A stretch of 64,000 bases of DNA from Pusillimonas sp. T2 (GCF_002236805.1 NZ_NIQA01000001.1:124001-188000), one strand, 5' to 3'; counted from the stretch's first letter, positions 9,061 through 21,807 are shown. The notes: generated by a model not told the origin, from the letters alone. Numbers and translations: made by a program.

Positions 9061-9445
9061 CTATCGAAACACCAATAAATATAAAGATGGGGAACGCCGG
9101 ACGCGCATCCCGAAGGCCAGAAATGGCGAAAATGGATCAGCGCATCGGGAAAACATCTAAGTGCATTTTGACTCCTCGTATTAGTAGATTTATAGCGAGC
9201 GCGATTGTTAACCGGCCGACTTTTTGGACTTAAACAAACAGCCGCAAAGTTAACATAGATTGGGGGGTGTGGAATCTAGGGGATTCCCTGCATAAATCGA
9301 CTTATTGTTCGACTTTAAACCACCAAAATACCGAGCCGTAAAACGCCGGAATCTTTGCTCTGAAGGAACCAAAATCAATCAGGAAAGTCGATTAACATTG
9401 CGGGTTGAGAAATTACAGACATTCGCGCATTCGAAGGAAAGCAGC
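9061..9445. other. 385-bp intergenic region between livH and msrB
   Basis: No credible gene is seen here. It must hold the divergent promoters of livH (minus) and msrB (plus). Visible elements are a small inverted repeat, GGAATC (9271-9276) with GATTCC (9282-9287), and a direct repeat TCGACTT around 9297 and 9310. AAGGAAA at about 9434-9440 serves as the msrB ribosome-binding site. I cannot name a regulator for any of these. Confidence 0.5.
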
Positions 9446-9841
9446 ATGGATAAAGTCATCAAAACAGAGGCCGAGTGGCAGGCGCAACTCAGCCCGGAAG
9501 CGTTCTATGTCACGCGCCAGAAAGGTACCGAGCGAGCATTTACAGGACAGTACTGGAACACCACCCAAGTCGGCACGTATCGATGCGTGTGTTGCGACAC
9601 AGCCTTATTCAGGTCCGATACAAAATTTGACGCAGGTTGCGGCTGGCCCAGTTACTTCGAACCCATCGACAACGACCTTATCCGCGAAGAGCAAGACACC
9701 AGCCATGGCATGATTCGTACCGAGGTCATGTGCGCAGTATGCGATGCCCATCTGGGCCACGTGTTTCCCGACGGCCCACCCCCTACCGGTCTGCGCTACT
9801 GCATCAACTCGCTGTCACTTTCTTTTGAGCCCGACGCATGA
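9446..9841 (+). CDS. msrB: Peptide-methionine (R)-S-oxide reductase MsrB
   Basis: A 131-residue enzyme that repairs the R form of methionine sulfoxide in proteins using thioredoxin. The structural zinc is held by CVCC (C47, C50) and CAVC (C96, C99). The catalytic cysteine is C119 in [11 protein letters not shown], and C65 in AGCGWPSY is the likely resolving residue. The frame is open further upstream, but the ATG at 9446 is preferred because AAGGAAA precedes it and the protein then matches the family length. Its end overlaps the next start by four bases, giving an msrB-yciB pair. Confidence 0.96.
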   Translation: MDKVIKTEAEWQAQLSPEAFYVTRQKGTERAFTGQYWNTTQVGTYRCVCCDTALFRSDTKFDAGCGWPSYFEPIDNDLIREEQDTSHGMIRTEVMCAVCDAHLGHVFPDGPPPTGLRYCINSLSLSFEPDA

Positions 9842-10392
9842 AGAAATTTCTGTTCGACCTTTTCCCCCTGATCCTGTTTTTTGTCGCCTTCAGGCTGGCC
9901 GACAGCATGTATGTCGCCACTGCAGTGGCCATCGCAGCCAGTGTTGCCCAGTTTGTATGGCTCAAGGCCACTAAAAAAACCATCGAAGCCACCCACTGGA
10001 TCAACCTGACCGTCATCGTGTTGTTTGGCGGTGCCACCCTGGTCTTGCAAAACGACGCCTTCATCAAATGGAAGCCCACGGTGCTGTACTGGATTTTCGC
10101 GGTTATCTTGCTGGCCGGAAAATGGTTGTTTGGTCGTAACCTGCTACAAAAAGTAATGGGTACCCAAATTGAACTTCCTGCCAACATATGGGACAAAATG
10201 AACTACAGCTGGTCTGCATTCTTTATTGCATCCGGCGCACTGAACCTGTATGTTGCGTTCTCAGGCCAATTTACCGAATCGCAATGGGTCAATTTCAAGG
10301 TGTTCGGTCTCATGGCGCTTTTGCTTGTGTTTGTCGTGGCTCAATCCATCTGGCTCAGCCGTCACATCAAAGATAGCTCCGAGCCCTCCTGA
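9838..10392 (+). CDS. yciB: Inner membrane protein YciB (IspZ/septation protein A family)
   Basis: A 184-residue inner-membrane protein with about five to six hydrophobic segments and the family-typical start [18 protein letters not shown]. Homologues (IspZ in Shigella, YciB in E. coli) affect septation and envelope synthesis; the biochemical activity is not settled. It is translationally coupled to msrB through an ATGA overlap and followed 20 bases later by a BolA gene. The length and the conserved [14 protein letters not shown] stretch support an intact gene. Confidence 0.93.
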   Translation: MKKFLFDLFPLILFFVAFRLADSMYVATAVAIAASVAQFVWLKATKKTIEATHWINLTVIVLFGGATLVLQNDAFIKWKPTVLYWIFAVILLAGKWLFGRNLLQKVMGTQIELPANIWDKMNYSWSAFFIASGALNLYVAFSGQFTESQWVNFKVFGLMALLLVFVVAQSIWLSRHIKDSSEPS

Positions 10393-10412
10393 ACCCTTTT
10401 TATTTCGCTCAA

Positions 10413-10673
10413 ATGAACAAAGAACGTATCGATCTGGTTCACGCCCGCCTTCAGGCCCTCGAACCCAGCCAACTCGAAATCATCGACGAGTCGCACTTGC
10501 ATGCCGGCCATGCCGGCAGCCAATCGGGGGCCAGCCATTTACGCGTCATTATCGCTTCGCCACAGTTCCAGGGGTTACGCGCCTTGCAACGTCATCGCCT
10601 CGTGTATGATCAAGTCAGCGACCTCATCCCTTTTCCAATTCACGCTTTGGCCATCGTGGCCAACACAAACTAA
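10413..10673 (+). CDS. BolA family protein
   Basis: An 86-residue protein of the BolA/IbaG family, which works with monothiol glutaredoxins in Fe-S cluster handling and in some bacteria affects cell shape. The core HLHAGHAG and the C-terminal HRLVYDQV followed by IHALAIVA are diagnostic. It sits 16 bases upstream of the parvulin gene and 20 bases after yciB, so it probably belongs to the same transcript. The AGGAAG just after it (10681) is the ribosome-binding site of the next gene. No glutaredoxin gene is nearby. Confidence 0.92.
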   Translation: MNKERIDLVHARLQALEPSQLEIIDESHLHAGHAGSQSGASHLRVIIASPQFQGLRALQRHRLVYDQVSDLIPFPIHALAIVANTN

Positions 10674-10689
10674 ACGCTCAAGGAAGTTT

Positions 10690-11466
10690 ATGAAGAAGCT
10701 CGTCATGTTCGCAGCCGCCTGCGCAATTTCTGTTCCCGTTTACGCACAGAATGTCGCAACGGTTAACGGCAAGCCCCTCACACAGGCACAAATTGACCAA
10801 TTCGTTACCTTGTTGGTCGGCCAGGGCGCCCAAGATACCCCGCAGTTGCGCGAACAGGTCAAACAAGAAATGATCGGACGTATGGTTGCCGTTCAGGCCG
10901 CCGAACGCGCACGCGTCGATCGCAAAGAAGACGTCAAGCAAGAGCTTGAAATGGCGCGCCAAAGCATTCTGGTTCGCGCCCTCATGGAAGACTACCTGAA
11001 GAAAAATCCGGTCACCGACCAAGAAGTTCAGGCAGAGTACAACGAAATCAAGAAGGCCCAGGCCGACGCCAAAGAATTCAAAGTCAGTCATATTCTGGTC
11101 GCTGACGAAAGCAAAGCCAAAGAACTGACCCAAAAAATCAAAGCCAACGAAATCAGCTTCGAAGATGCTGCCAAGGCCGATTCAATCGACCCAGGCAGCG
11201 CCAAAGAAGGCGGCTCGCTGGGTTGGGCACAGGCCAGCAACTACGTGCCTGAGTTTGCCGAAGCCGTCGAACGCCTGAAAAACGGCGAAATGACGGCCGA
11301 ACCCGTCAAGTCGCAATTTGGCTGGCACATTGTGCGTGTCGACGACTCTCGCGCCGTTAGCTTCCCCGAGCTGGCCGAAGTCAAGCCACAACTCGAAGAG
11401 ATGATGCGCCAGGAAAAACTGGCCCAGTACCAAAAAGACCTGATGGACCAGGCCAAAATCCAGTAA
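10690..11466 (+). CDS. Periplasmic parvulin-type peptidyl-prolyl isomerase, Par27-like
   Basis: A 258-residue secreted isomerase and chaperone. The first 20 residues are a signal peptide (MKKLVMFAAACAISVPVYA, cleavage before QN). An N-terminal alpha-helical chaperone region is followed by a single rotamase domain from about residue 133 (VSHILVADES through GGSLGWA to FGWHIVRVDD). Size and layout match Par27 of Bordetella pertussis, a periplasmic parvulin that helps fold outer membrane proteins and secreted adhesins; orthology is inferred. The ATG at 10690 has AGGAAG at 10681-10686. A strong terminator follows directly. Confidence 0.92.
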   Translation: MKKLVMFAAACAISVPVYAQNVATVNGKPLTQAQIDQFVTLLVGQGAQDTPQLREQVKQEMIGRMVAVQAAERARVDRKEDVKQELEMARQSILVRALMEDYLKKNPVTDQEVQAEYNEIKKAQADAKEFKVSHILVADESKAKELTQKIKANEISFEDAAKADSIDPGSAKEGGSLGWAQASNYVPEFAEAVERLKNGEMTAEPVKSQFGWHIVRVDDSRAVSFPELAEVKPQLEEMMRQEKLAQYQKDLMDQAKIQ

Positions 11467-11482
11467 CGTCCGGGTCAAGGTC

Positions 11483-11518
11483 AAAAAAAGCCGCCCCCTT
11501 AACAGGGGCGGCTTTTTT
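11483..11518. terminator. Bidirectional rho-independent terminator between parvulin gene and ligA
   Basis: A GC-rich 8-bp stem (GCCGCCCC 11490-11497 with GGGGCGGC 11505-11512) and 7-base loop are flanked by seven A residues on one side and six T residues on the other. It can end both the plus-strand msrB-yciB-bolA-parvulin transcript and the minus-strand smc-zipA-ligA transcript. Confidence 0.93.
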
Positions 11519-11550
11519 ACATGGGTAACTTCTTGGCAAGGGCTAGTTTT

Positions 11551-14633
<3,083 letters not shown>

Positions 14634-14670
14634 GCCATTTCCGCTTAGCGGCCCCTGATTCCTGTCATAG

Positions 14671-17600
14671 TCATACCTGAGCCAACTGCATGGCCGACTC
14701 GATATCGACTGCCACGATGCGTGATACACCCTGCTCTTGCATGGTAACCCCAATCAACTGCTTGGCCATCTGCATCGCGATTTTGTTGTGAGAAATAAAT
14801 AAAAACTGTGTCTGGTCGCTCATGCTGCTGACCAACTTTGCATAACGCTCGGTATTGGCATCGTCGAGTGGCGCATCGACTTCGTCCAGCAAACAAAACG
14901 GCGCCGGATTTAACTTGAACAACGCAAACACCAACGCTGTCGCCGTAAGCGCCTTCTCGCCCCCAGAGAGCAGATGAATTGTGCTGTTGCGCTTGCCGGG
15001 CGGCTGTGCCATGACCTGCACACCCGCATCAAGAATTTCATCACCCGTAATAATAAGCCGGGCTTCACCGCCGCCAAAAAGTCGGGGAAACAACTCGCCA
15101 AAATGGTGATTGACCGTATCGAACGTACCCTGAAGCAACTCGCGGGTTTCTTTGTCGATTCTACGAATGGCGTCTTCAAGTGTCTCGATGGCACGGCATA
15201 AATCGGCGTGCTGGGCATCGAGATAATCTTTTCGCTGACGCGCCTGATTCAGTTCGTCGAGCGCGGCCAGATTCACCGCGCCCAGCGCGTCGACTTCGCG
15301 AGAAATGCGCTGAACCTCGGACTGCAGCCACCCGACGCGCTGCCAGGTTTCGGGCTGCGTGGCCAGAAAGCGCCGCAACTCGTCGCGATCGACCTGCTGT
15401 GCATCGAGCTGCTCGGAATACTGTTCAACGGTCAGCCGGGCGGCCTGCTCTTGCAACTGCAACTCGGTAATCCGCGACCGCAAGGGTTCGAGCAAACGTT
15501 CGTTCGCCAGACGCTGCTCATCGGCTTCGCGCAAAGCCGCCGCCAGGTTATCCATTTCGATACGCGCCTGTGCCAGGTCATCTTCGCAGGCGGCCCGGGT
15601 CTCGAGGGCGTCTTGCAGGCCGGCCTCGGCAGCCGACGCATCAAGCTCAAACAACTCGCCCTGCAGTGACTCAAGCTCGTCGATAGCGCGTCGCGACTGC
15701 GCTTGTGCCAACTCGAGGTTGCGTTGAAGGTCGGCCAAGCGCGACTGTAATGCCCGCGCCGAAAATTGGGATTCTTGTACACGCCGTTCCAGGTCACGTA
15801 CCGCAGTGCGCGCTGTCTCAGCCTCTTGAGCAAGGCGCTCGCCCGACATCTCGGCGTCAGCAAACTGTGTTTGCAAATCGGCCAGCTCAAGATCAAGCGT
15901 TTCGAAACGGGCCTCGGCCTCTTCGCGCGACGCCGCCAGCGTCTCAAGCTCGGCGTCGATTTCGGCTTGCTCTTCGTGAATACGGCCAGCCCGTTGACTG
16001 GACTGCTCGGCCTGCTGATGCAGCCGCGAATAGGTCAACTGCACATCATGTGTTCGACGCGTCAATTCGGCCACGCGCGTACGCGCCGGCGCCATGGCTT
16101 GCGACACGCTTTGCCAGGCGGCTTCTGCACGCGCGACCGCCGACAACGCCTGATCAGCAATCAATTGCTGGGCCTTGATCTCGCGTTGCAGATTTTCGAT
16201 TTCTTGCTGGCGCGCCAGCATGCCAGCCTGTTCTGAGTCGGGGGCATAAAAGCGGACACTATGCGCATCGATAAGATGCCCTTCTTTGACCACAAAAACC
16301 CCGCCGGGCGGCAAGGCATTTCGGTGCGCAAGCGCCTGGCTCAGATCATCGGCACGAAAAACACCCGTCAACCAACCGTCCAGCAAGGTCCGCAGGTCGG
16401 GATCAACCGTCTTCAACAAGGCAGTGAGCGGTTGCAGCCCTTGCGGCACAACCGGCGACGGCGCGGCCACCGGACGTTGATAAAACGCCAGACGCGCCGG
16501 GGGGGGATCCTGAGCAAAAGCCCTGGCATGTTCGATATGCCGAATTTCAAGGCCTGCCAGGCACTCTTGCAGCACCGCCTCAAGGGCAGCCTCCCAACCA
16601 GGCTCGATATGCAGCTTTTGCCATAACCTGCCCAAACCGGTCAGCTCGTGCTTTTCGAGCCAAGGCTGCAATGTGCCGCGCTTCTGGACATCTTCTTGCA
16701 ACTTGACCAAGGCTGCGAACCGGGCTTCGAGACGCGAAACATTCGAAGACTCGGCGCGAGCCGCTTCCTGGGCCTGCTGACGACGATCGTCGAGATCGGG
16801 TAATTGTCCTTCAAGTTCAAGCACCTGAACCTGCGCCTCTTCTAGCTGGGCTTGGAGCATATCCAGCTCACCGCGCAACCGGTCGAGCTCGCCGGCATCG
16901 GGCACATTCATGGCGCGCAGCTCGTTGGTCAAGCGCTCTCGTCGTATGCGCAATGCCTCGATCTGGCGCGCAGCATCGGCCTGAGTTTGCGCCACCAGCG
17001 CCAGATTCTGCTCGACCCTGGACAGCACCTGGCGCATCTCGTCGCGCGACGCCCCCGCTGCACGCACCCGCGCATCAATGTCGGGCAGACGTTCTGTAGC
17101 AGTTTCGGCCTGCGCTTGCAAAACCTCGGTTTGCGCGTTCAAGGTCTCAACCTCTTCCTGCGTCTCTTCGATTTGCCCCGCGCAGTGCGCAGCTTGATCT
17201 TGCCATTCTTGCTGCTGCGCCTGAAGCTGGGCGCGACGGGCCTGAACCCTAGAGCGGGAATCCACGACATGCCGGATTTCGGCTTCGAGGCGACTGACCA
17301 GGGCACCGGCCTCGTAGAGTTTGCCCTGCGCGGTGTGCACGCGGTCACTGGCCTGATAGTGCGCCTGACGACGCGACTCGAGATCAGCTTCAGTTCGACG
17401 CAGCCCGGCAATCGCGCCCTCAAGTTCGGTTTGCGCTTGTTCTATGGCGACAAAACGCGCCTTCTGGTCGCCTCTTGCCGCTTCTTCACGCAGCAACCAG
17501 AGCACTCGTTGCTTTTGCTCGCCGTCGGACTGCAACCCTCGATATCGCGCGGCCACCTGTGCCTGTCCTTCGAGCTTCTCGAGTTGAGTGTCGAGTTCAC

Positions 17601-18195
17601 GAAGAATGTCTTCAAGGCGTGTCAGATTTTCGCGCGTATCGGACAGCCGGTTCTCGGTCTCGCGACGACGCTCTTTGTAGCGTGAAACACCGGCTGCCTC
17701 TTCGAGATAAACCCGCAATTCGTCGGGCTTGGCCTCGATGAGGCGATTGATCATGCCCTGACCAATAATGGCGTAGCCCCTTGACCCAAGCCCGGTACCA
17801 AGAAAGATGTCGTGAATGTCACGACGACGGACCTGCTGATTATTAATGTAGTAGCTGCTCGTGCCGTCGCGCGTCAGGACGCGGCGTACAGCAATTTCGG
17901 CGTAAGTGCTCCATTGCCCCACCGCCCGGCCGTCGGCGTTGTCAAACACCAGTTCTACCGAAGCGCGCGCCGCCTGCTTACGCTGGCCAGACCCATTAAA
18001 AATAACGTCTTGCATCGACTCGCCGCGCAGCTCGGAGGCACGGGTTTCACCCAACACCCAACGCACGGCATCGATAATATTTGACTTGCCACAGCCGTTC
18101 GGACCCACCACACCGACCAATTGACTGGGTGTGGGTATGACGGTAGGTTCGACAAACGACTTAAAGCCGGCAAGTTTGATTTGTGAAAGACGCAC
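14671..18195 (-). CDS. smc: Chromosome segregation ATPase SMC
   Basis: A 1174-residue SMC protein, full length for the family. The N-terminal ATPase half has Walker A GPNGCGKSN (near residue 33-41). Two long coiled coils flank a hinge at about residues 510-650 (GLGRLWQKLHIEPGWEAALEAV to DAHSVRFYAPDSEQAG). The C-terminal head has the signature LLSGGEKALTATAL and Walker B CLLDEVDAPLDDAN. Dimers with ScpA/ScpB compact and resolve the chromosome; scpA and scpB are not in the window. First gene of the smc-zipA-ligA operon. Confidence 0.97.
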   Translation of the reverse strand: MRLSQIKLAGFKSFVEPTVIPTPSQLVGVVGPNGCGKSNIIDAVRWVLGETRASELRGESMQDVIFNGSGQRKQAARASVELVFDNADGRAVGQWSTYAEIAVRRVLTRDGTSSYYINNQQVRRRDIHDIFLGTGLGSRGYAIIGQGMINRLIEAKPDELRVYLEEAAGVSRYKERRRETENRLSDTRENLTRLEDILRELDTQLEKLEGQAQVAARYRGLQSDGEQKQRVLWLLREEAARGDQKARFVAIEQAQTELEGAIAGLRRTEADLESRRQAHYQASDRVHTAQGKLYEAGALVSRLEAEIRHVVDSRSRVQARRAQLQAQQQEWQDQAAHCAGQIEETQEEVETLNAQTEVLQAQAETATERLPDIDARVRAAGASRDEMRQVLSRVEQNLALVAQTQADAARQIEALRIRRERLTNELRAMNVPDAGELDRLRGELDMLQAQLEEAQVQVLELEGQLPDLDDRRQQAQEAARAESSNVSRLEARFAALVKLQEDVQKRGTLQPWLEKHELTGLGRLWQKLHIEPGWEAALEAVLQECLAGLEIRHIEHARAFAQDPPPARLAFYQRPVAAPSPVVPQGLQPLTALLKTVDPDLRTLLDGWLTGVFRADDLSQALAHRNALPPGGVFVVKEGHLIDAHSVRFYAPDSEQAGMLARQQEIENLQREIKAQQLIADQALSAVARAEAAWQSVSQAMAPARTRVAELTRRTHDVQLTYSRLHQQAEQSSQRAGRIHEEQAEIDAELETLAASREEAEARFETLDLELADLQTQFADAEMSGERLAQEAETARTAVRDLERRVQESQFSARALQSRLADLQRNLELAQAQSRRAIDELESLQGELFELDASAAEAGLQDALETRAACEDDLAQARIEMDNLAAALREADEQRLANERLLEPLRSRITELQLQEQAARLTVEQYSEQLDAQQVDRDELRRFLATQPETWQRVGWLQSEVQRISREVDALGAVNLAALDELNQARQRKDYLDAQHADLCRAIETLEDAIRRIDKETRELLQGTFDTVNHHFGELFPRLFGGGEARLIITGDEILDAGVQVMAQPPGKRNSTIHLLSGGEKALTATALVFALFKLNPAPFCLLDEVDAPLDDANTERYAKLVSSMSDQTQFLFISHNKIAMQMAKQLIGVTMQEQGVSRIVAVDIESAMQLAQV

Positions 18196-18371
18196 GATGG
18201 ACGAATCGGGGGCTGCGGCGACAGCAAAATTTTAACGCCTAATAATACCCCAGCCCTGCATTGTTCAAGCTGAAGCTATACTTCAAATCTTGTTGCCTTT
18301 GGCAAACCTTAAAAATTCCTTAAAATTAGTCCGCCACTTTTTTTTCAACCCCCCTTTCACCGAGAACCAAC

Positions 18372-19676
18372 TTGAAAAAAGGCTTTTATCTGGTCATGAC
18401 AGCCCAGGCGTTATCGTCTCTGGCCGACAACGCCCTGCTCATTGCAGCCATCGCGCTTATTGCCGACCTGCAAGGTCCTGATTGGATGGCGCCCATGATG
18501 AAATGGTGGTTTGCACTGGCTTATGTCGTGCTGGCGGCGTTTGTCGGCGCATTTGCCGACGCTTTCCCAAAAGGGAAGGTCATGTTCGCCACCAACGCCG
18601 TCAAGCTGGCGGGGTGTCTACTCATGTTCAGCTACCAAAGCCTGGGGTTCGACACCACTGGGCAACTGGGGTTGATTTTCGCTGCCTACACGCTGGTAGG
18701 CATAGGCGCAGCGGCCTACTCTCCGGCTAAGTACGGCATCGTGACTGAAATGTTGCCACCCGACCAGCTCGTCAAAGGCAACAGCTGGATCGAGGGCCTG
18801 ACTGTCCTATCCATTATCTTTGGTACGGTACTGGGCGGCGTGCTGATCAACCCGCATGTATCCGAAATGCTGCTCAGCCATGCCTGGATCAGCGCGGTGG
18901 TCAACACACGTGCCGAAGCCGCCATTTTCATCATCGGCTTCATCTATCTGCTTGCAGCAAGCTGCAACTTGCTTATTCCAAGCACTAATGTCAGCTACCC
19001 CAAACAACAAACCAACCCCGTCAAGCTGGTGCGAGAATTCAGCTATTACGTCAAAACCCTCTGGGGCGACAAACTCGGGCAAATTTCGCTGGCGGTTACC
19101 ACACTGTTCTGGGGCGCCGGGGCAACGCTGCAGCTAATTCTCATCGAATGGGGCGCGCAGCACCTGGGCTACCGGCTAGACCAGGCTTCTATCTTGATGG
19201 GGGTTGCCGCAGTGGGCACCATTGTCGGGGCCGTACTTGCCGGGCGTGTGCCACTTAAAAAGGCCCTGTGCGTATTGCCTTTGGGCGTCGTCATGGGCTT
19301 TACCGTATTGCTTATGCCCCTGGTATACGAGCCCTGGGCTGTCTATACCCTGCTCATGCTAATTGGCGGGTTAAGCGGTTTCTTTGTGGTGCCCATGAAC
19401 GCCATGCTGCAACATCGTGGCCACGTATTGCTGTCGGCGGGCCATTCTATTGCAGTACAAAACTTCAACGAGCAATTAAATATCTTGTTGATGCTGGCTA
19501 CGTACAGCCTGATGCTCTGGCTGAAGCTGCCCATCAACATCATTATCATCATCTTCGGCTTGCTGGTTGCCAGCCTGATGGCCGTGTTTATCCGCTGGAA
19601 CCGCTTAAACCACCAGCGTGACGCGTCATTACAAGATCAAATCGGCCAACACGGCCACGGGCAGGCGCTGCACTAG
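18372..19676 (+). CDS. lplT: Lysophospholipid transporter LplT
   Basis: A 434-residue major facilitator protein with about twelve hydrophobic segments, beginning MKKGFYLVMTAQALSSLADN as LplT proteins do, with the motif AYSPAKYGIVTEMLP near residue 115. LplT flips lysophospholipids into the inner leaflet for re-acylation. In E. coli it is next to the acyltransferase gene aas; no aas is here. The start is a TTG at 18372. The 3' end overlaps that of the convergent glycosylase gene by four bases, with no terminator between them. Confidence 0.92.
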   Translation: MKKGFYLVMTAQALSSLADNALLIAAIALIADLQGPDWMAPMMKWWFALAYVVLAAFVGAFADAFPKGKVMFATNAVKLAGCLLMFSYQSLGFDTTGQLGLIFAAYTLVGIGAAAYSPAKYGIVTEMLPPDQLVKGNSWIEGLTVLSIIFGTVLGGVLINPHVSEMLLSHAWISAVVNTRAEAAIFIIGFIYLLAASCNLLIPSTNVSYPKQQTNPVKLVREFSYYVKTLWGDKLGQISLAVTTLFWGAGATLQLILIEWGAQHLGYRLDQASILMGVAAVGTIVGAVLAGRVPLKKALCVLPLGVVMGFTVLLMPLVYEPWAVYTLLMLIGGLSGFFVVPMNAMLQHRGHVLLSAGHSIAVQNFNEQLNILLMLATYSLMLWLKLPINIIIIIFGLLVASLMAVFIRWNRLNHQRDASLQDQIGQHGHGQALH

Positions 19677-20563
19677 GCTGCCAGGGCCGCCCGCGCAAGG
19701 TGCAAGTCTTGCCAGGCGGCCGCCTTATATTGGCCCCGCAACAACAGCGACGCTGGGTGGTGCGTTACCACCATAGGGATATCTACCCCACGGTCGGTAT
19801 AACGATGCACTTGCCCCCGCAACTGATCGAGACTGGCCCGCTGCCCGACCAACGCTTGGGCCGCCTGCCACCCCAGCACCAGCAAACCACTGGGTCGAAC
19901 CAATGCAATTTGTTGCTGCAAATAGGGCAAACAAGCCTGAATTTCGTCGGCGCGGGGCGTACGACCACCTTTTGGACGGCATTTAAGCAAATTGGTATAA
20001 AACACCGACGCCTGCGGAAGAATACCTGCAGCCGCAAGCATGGTACTTAAAAGCTCGCCCGCCTTACCCTGAAACGGCAGCCCAAGGTGATCATCGTGAT
20101 CGCCAGGCGCCTCGCCGATAATCATCCAGTGGGGCGCACTGGTCTGACCGTCACCAAACACCGTTTGATGACGGCTTGCATGCAAGCCACAGGCCTGACA
20201 GCCCGCCACAGTTTGAGCCAACAGCGCAAGGTCGGCGGGCAGATCAACCCGCCGCACCGGCTGCACGGGGGTAGCGTCAACAGGCTGAGTAGCCGCCAGC
20301 TTTTGCGCCACCGATTGCACCGGCGCCCGATGCATCGGTGGGGACCCGACAGCCGCGTCTGGGCGCTTCGAAGCCGGGGTTTCTTGACCCGAAGACGGGA
20401 CGTTAACCGGCGCAACGCCGGCCCCTGGCGCAATACGCGCCGACGCAAACAGGGCCGAAGTATCGGCCAATGTGGCCAGCAATTTTCGATCGATGCCGAG
20501 TTCGGCGAGCCAGGCGGCCTGGGTCGCCGTCAAGGCAATGGCAGATTGCGACGACGAAGTCAT
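19673..20563 (-). CDS. Uracil-DNA glycosylase, family 4-like with Fe-S cysteines
   Basis: A 296-residue protein whose C-terminal 190 residues are a uracil-DNA glycosylase of the Fe-S (family 4) kind. The cysteines lie in CQACGL, LKCRP and IQACLPYL. Active-site motifs are GEAPGDHDDHLGLPF and THHPASLLL. It removes uracil left by cytosine deamination. The first ~105 residues are a family-atypical extension: a short helical part followed by a proline- and alanine-rich linker (about 45-100). It starts inside the end of the tsaB-rimI gene (four-base overlap), so the two are coupled. Confidence 0.88.
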   Translation of the reverse strand: MTSSSQSAIALTATQAAWLAELGIDRKLLATLADTSALFASARIAPGAGVAPVNVPSSGQETPASKRPDAAVGSPPMHRAPVQSVAQKLAATQPVDATPVQPVRRVDLPADLALLAQTVAGCQACGLHASRHQTVFGDGQTSAPHWMIIGEAPGDHDDHLGLPFQGKAGELLSTMLAAAGILPQASVFYTNLLKCRPKGGRTPRADEIQACLPYLQQQIALVRPSGLLVLGWQAAQALVGQRASLDQLRGQVHRYTDRGVDIPMVVTHHPASLLLRGQYKAAAWQDLHLARAALAA

Positions 20564-21807
20564 GATTGCCCCGCCGCCAGGGGGTCGAGCCCCTTTTGTA
20601 GCACGAGCGCATCTTCGCGCGGGTGGCTTCCGTTGGGATAATAGCCCTTGCGCAAACCCACTTGAACAAAGCCCCTGTTGGTGTAAAACGCGACCGCCGA
20701 CTGATTGGACGGACGCACTTCGAGCAACAGCGCCGGCAAGCCGGCTTGCCGCGTTTCGAGCTCAGCCTGGCGCAGCAACCGATACCCCAAACCCTGACGC
20801 TGCATGGCCGGGGACACTGCGATCAGCAAAAGATGGGCAACATCGGGGGCATGCTGAACCACACTGAAGCCAACGACTTGGTCACCAAGCATCGCCACTT
20901 TAGCGCTATACCCAGCCTTGAGCGCGTCGGCAAAATTACCGCGCGTCCACGGATGAGACTGGACCCGGGCCTCAAGTGCGGTGACCGCATCGAGGTGCTC
21001 GTCGGTCATAGGCACAAGCTGAACCGCGGACTGCGTTTTTGGATTGCCGCCCATCCCCTGCTCGCGTTCTGCTGTGGTGTAAGCGACCTTGTCGCGTACA
21101 TAAAGCGGCGCGGCCTGCGCCGGTTGTACGACCCGCCCCGCTTGCAGAAACCGACGAGCCTGCTGCGCAACAGCCGCGCCCGTAGCGCGAACGGGCAAAC
21201 CCAGTCGCACGGGAGCTTCGGCATCGGCCAACAACAGCCCCCCCGGCAACACCAGCCCCGGGTAGGCATCAAGGGCATCACCAATGACAGCGATCGAACC
21301 AGGCTGACTGGCCCGCCATTGACGCGCCTGACGGCCCAGCCAAAAAGCAAAATCGTCGACACCAACTAGGGTAGCGGCCTGAAGCTCGACCAGGTCCCCA
21401 TTGGGCTGGGGCGCATAAACCGCTGCATATATCTCGTTCATGCGAGCATCTTGTGCCACAACGCGAATGGCGTCGTTGTGGGTGTCGGACGCGGCAGCCG
21501 CCAGCAACGAAGGCACAGGCACTGCTGGAACGCCCAAGGCATACGACAAGCCCTGGGCCACGCCGCACGCCACGCGCAAACCCGTAAAACCGCCCGGCCC
21601 CTGTCCGAAAGCAATGGCCGACACATCGGTCCGGGCAATTCCGGCTTGGTCAAGCGCTTCTTGCACCATGGGGAGCAAACGTTCGGCGTGCTCACCTGTA
21701 CCTTCGTGGCTGACCACATACGTTCTTTCATGACCGTCAATTACCGACAGCAAAGCCACGTCGCAGACACGTGACGAAGTTTCCAGGGCAAGAATATGCA
21801 GATTCAT
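20560..21807 (-). CDS. TsaB-RimI fusion: tRNA t6A synthesis protein joined to ribosomal-protein acetyltransferase
   Basis: A single uninterrupted 415-residue frame. Residues 1-252 are TsaB (opening MNLHILALETSSRVCDVALL, motif GQGPGGFTGLRVACG near 69-82), the scaffold partner of TsaD in making N6-threonylcarbamoyladenosine on tRNAs. Residues about 262-410 are a GNAT acetyltransferase like RimI, which acetylates the N-terminus of ribosomal protein S18; the acetyl-CoA loop is VSPAMQRQGLGYRLL and the C-terminal GFVQVGLRKGYYP is typical. The two genes are commonly adjacent in bacteria; here they form one protein. The junction falls near base 21040. The plain reading frame argues against a sequencing artefact. 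Confidence 0.9.
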   Translation of the reverse strand: MNLHILALETSSRVCDVALLSVIDGHERTYVVSHEGTGEHAERLLPMVQEALDQAGIARTDVSAIAFGQGPGGFTGLRVACGVAQGLSYALGVPAVPVPSLLAAAASDTHNDAIRVVAQDARMNEIYAAVYAPQPNGDLVELQAATLVGVDDFAFWLGRQARQWRASQPGSIAVIGDALDAYPGLVLPGGLLLADAEAPVRLGLPVRATGAAVAQQARRFLQAGRVVQPAQAAPLYVRDKVAYTTAEREQGMGGNPKTQSAVQLVPMTDEHLDAVTALEARVQSHPWTRGNFADALKAGYSAKVAMLGDQVVGFSVVQHAPDVAHLLLIAVSPAMQRQGLGYRLLRQAELETRQAGLPALLLEVRPSNQSAVAFYTNRGFVQVGLRKGYYPNGSHPREDALVLQKGLDPLAAGQS

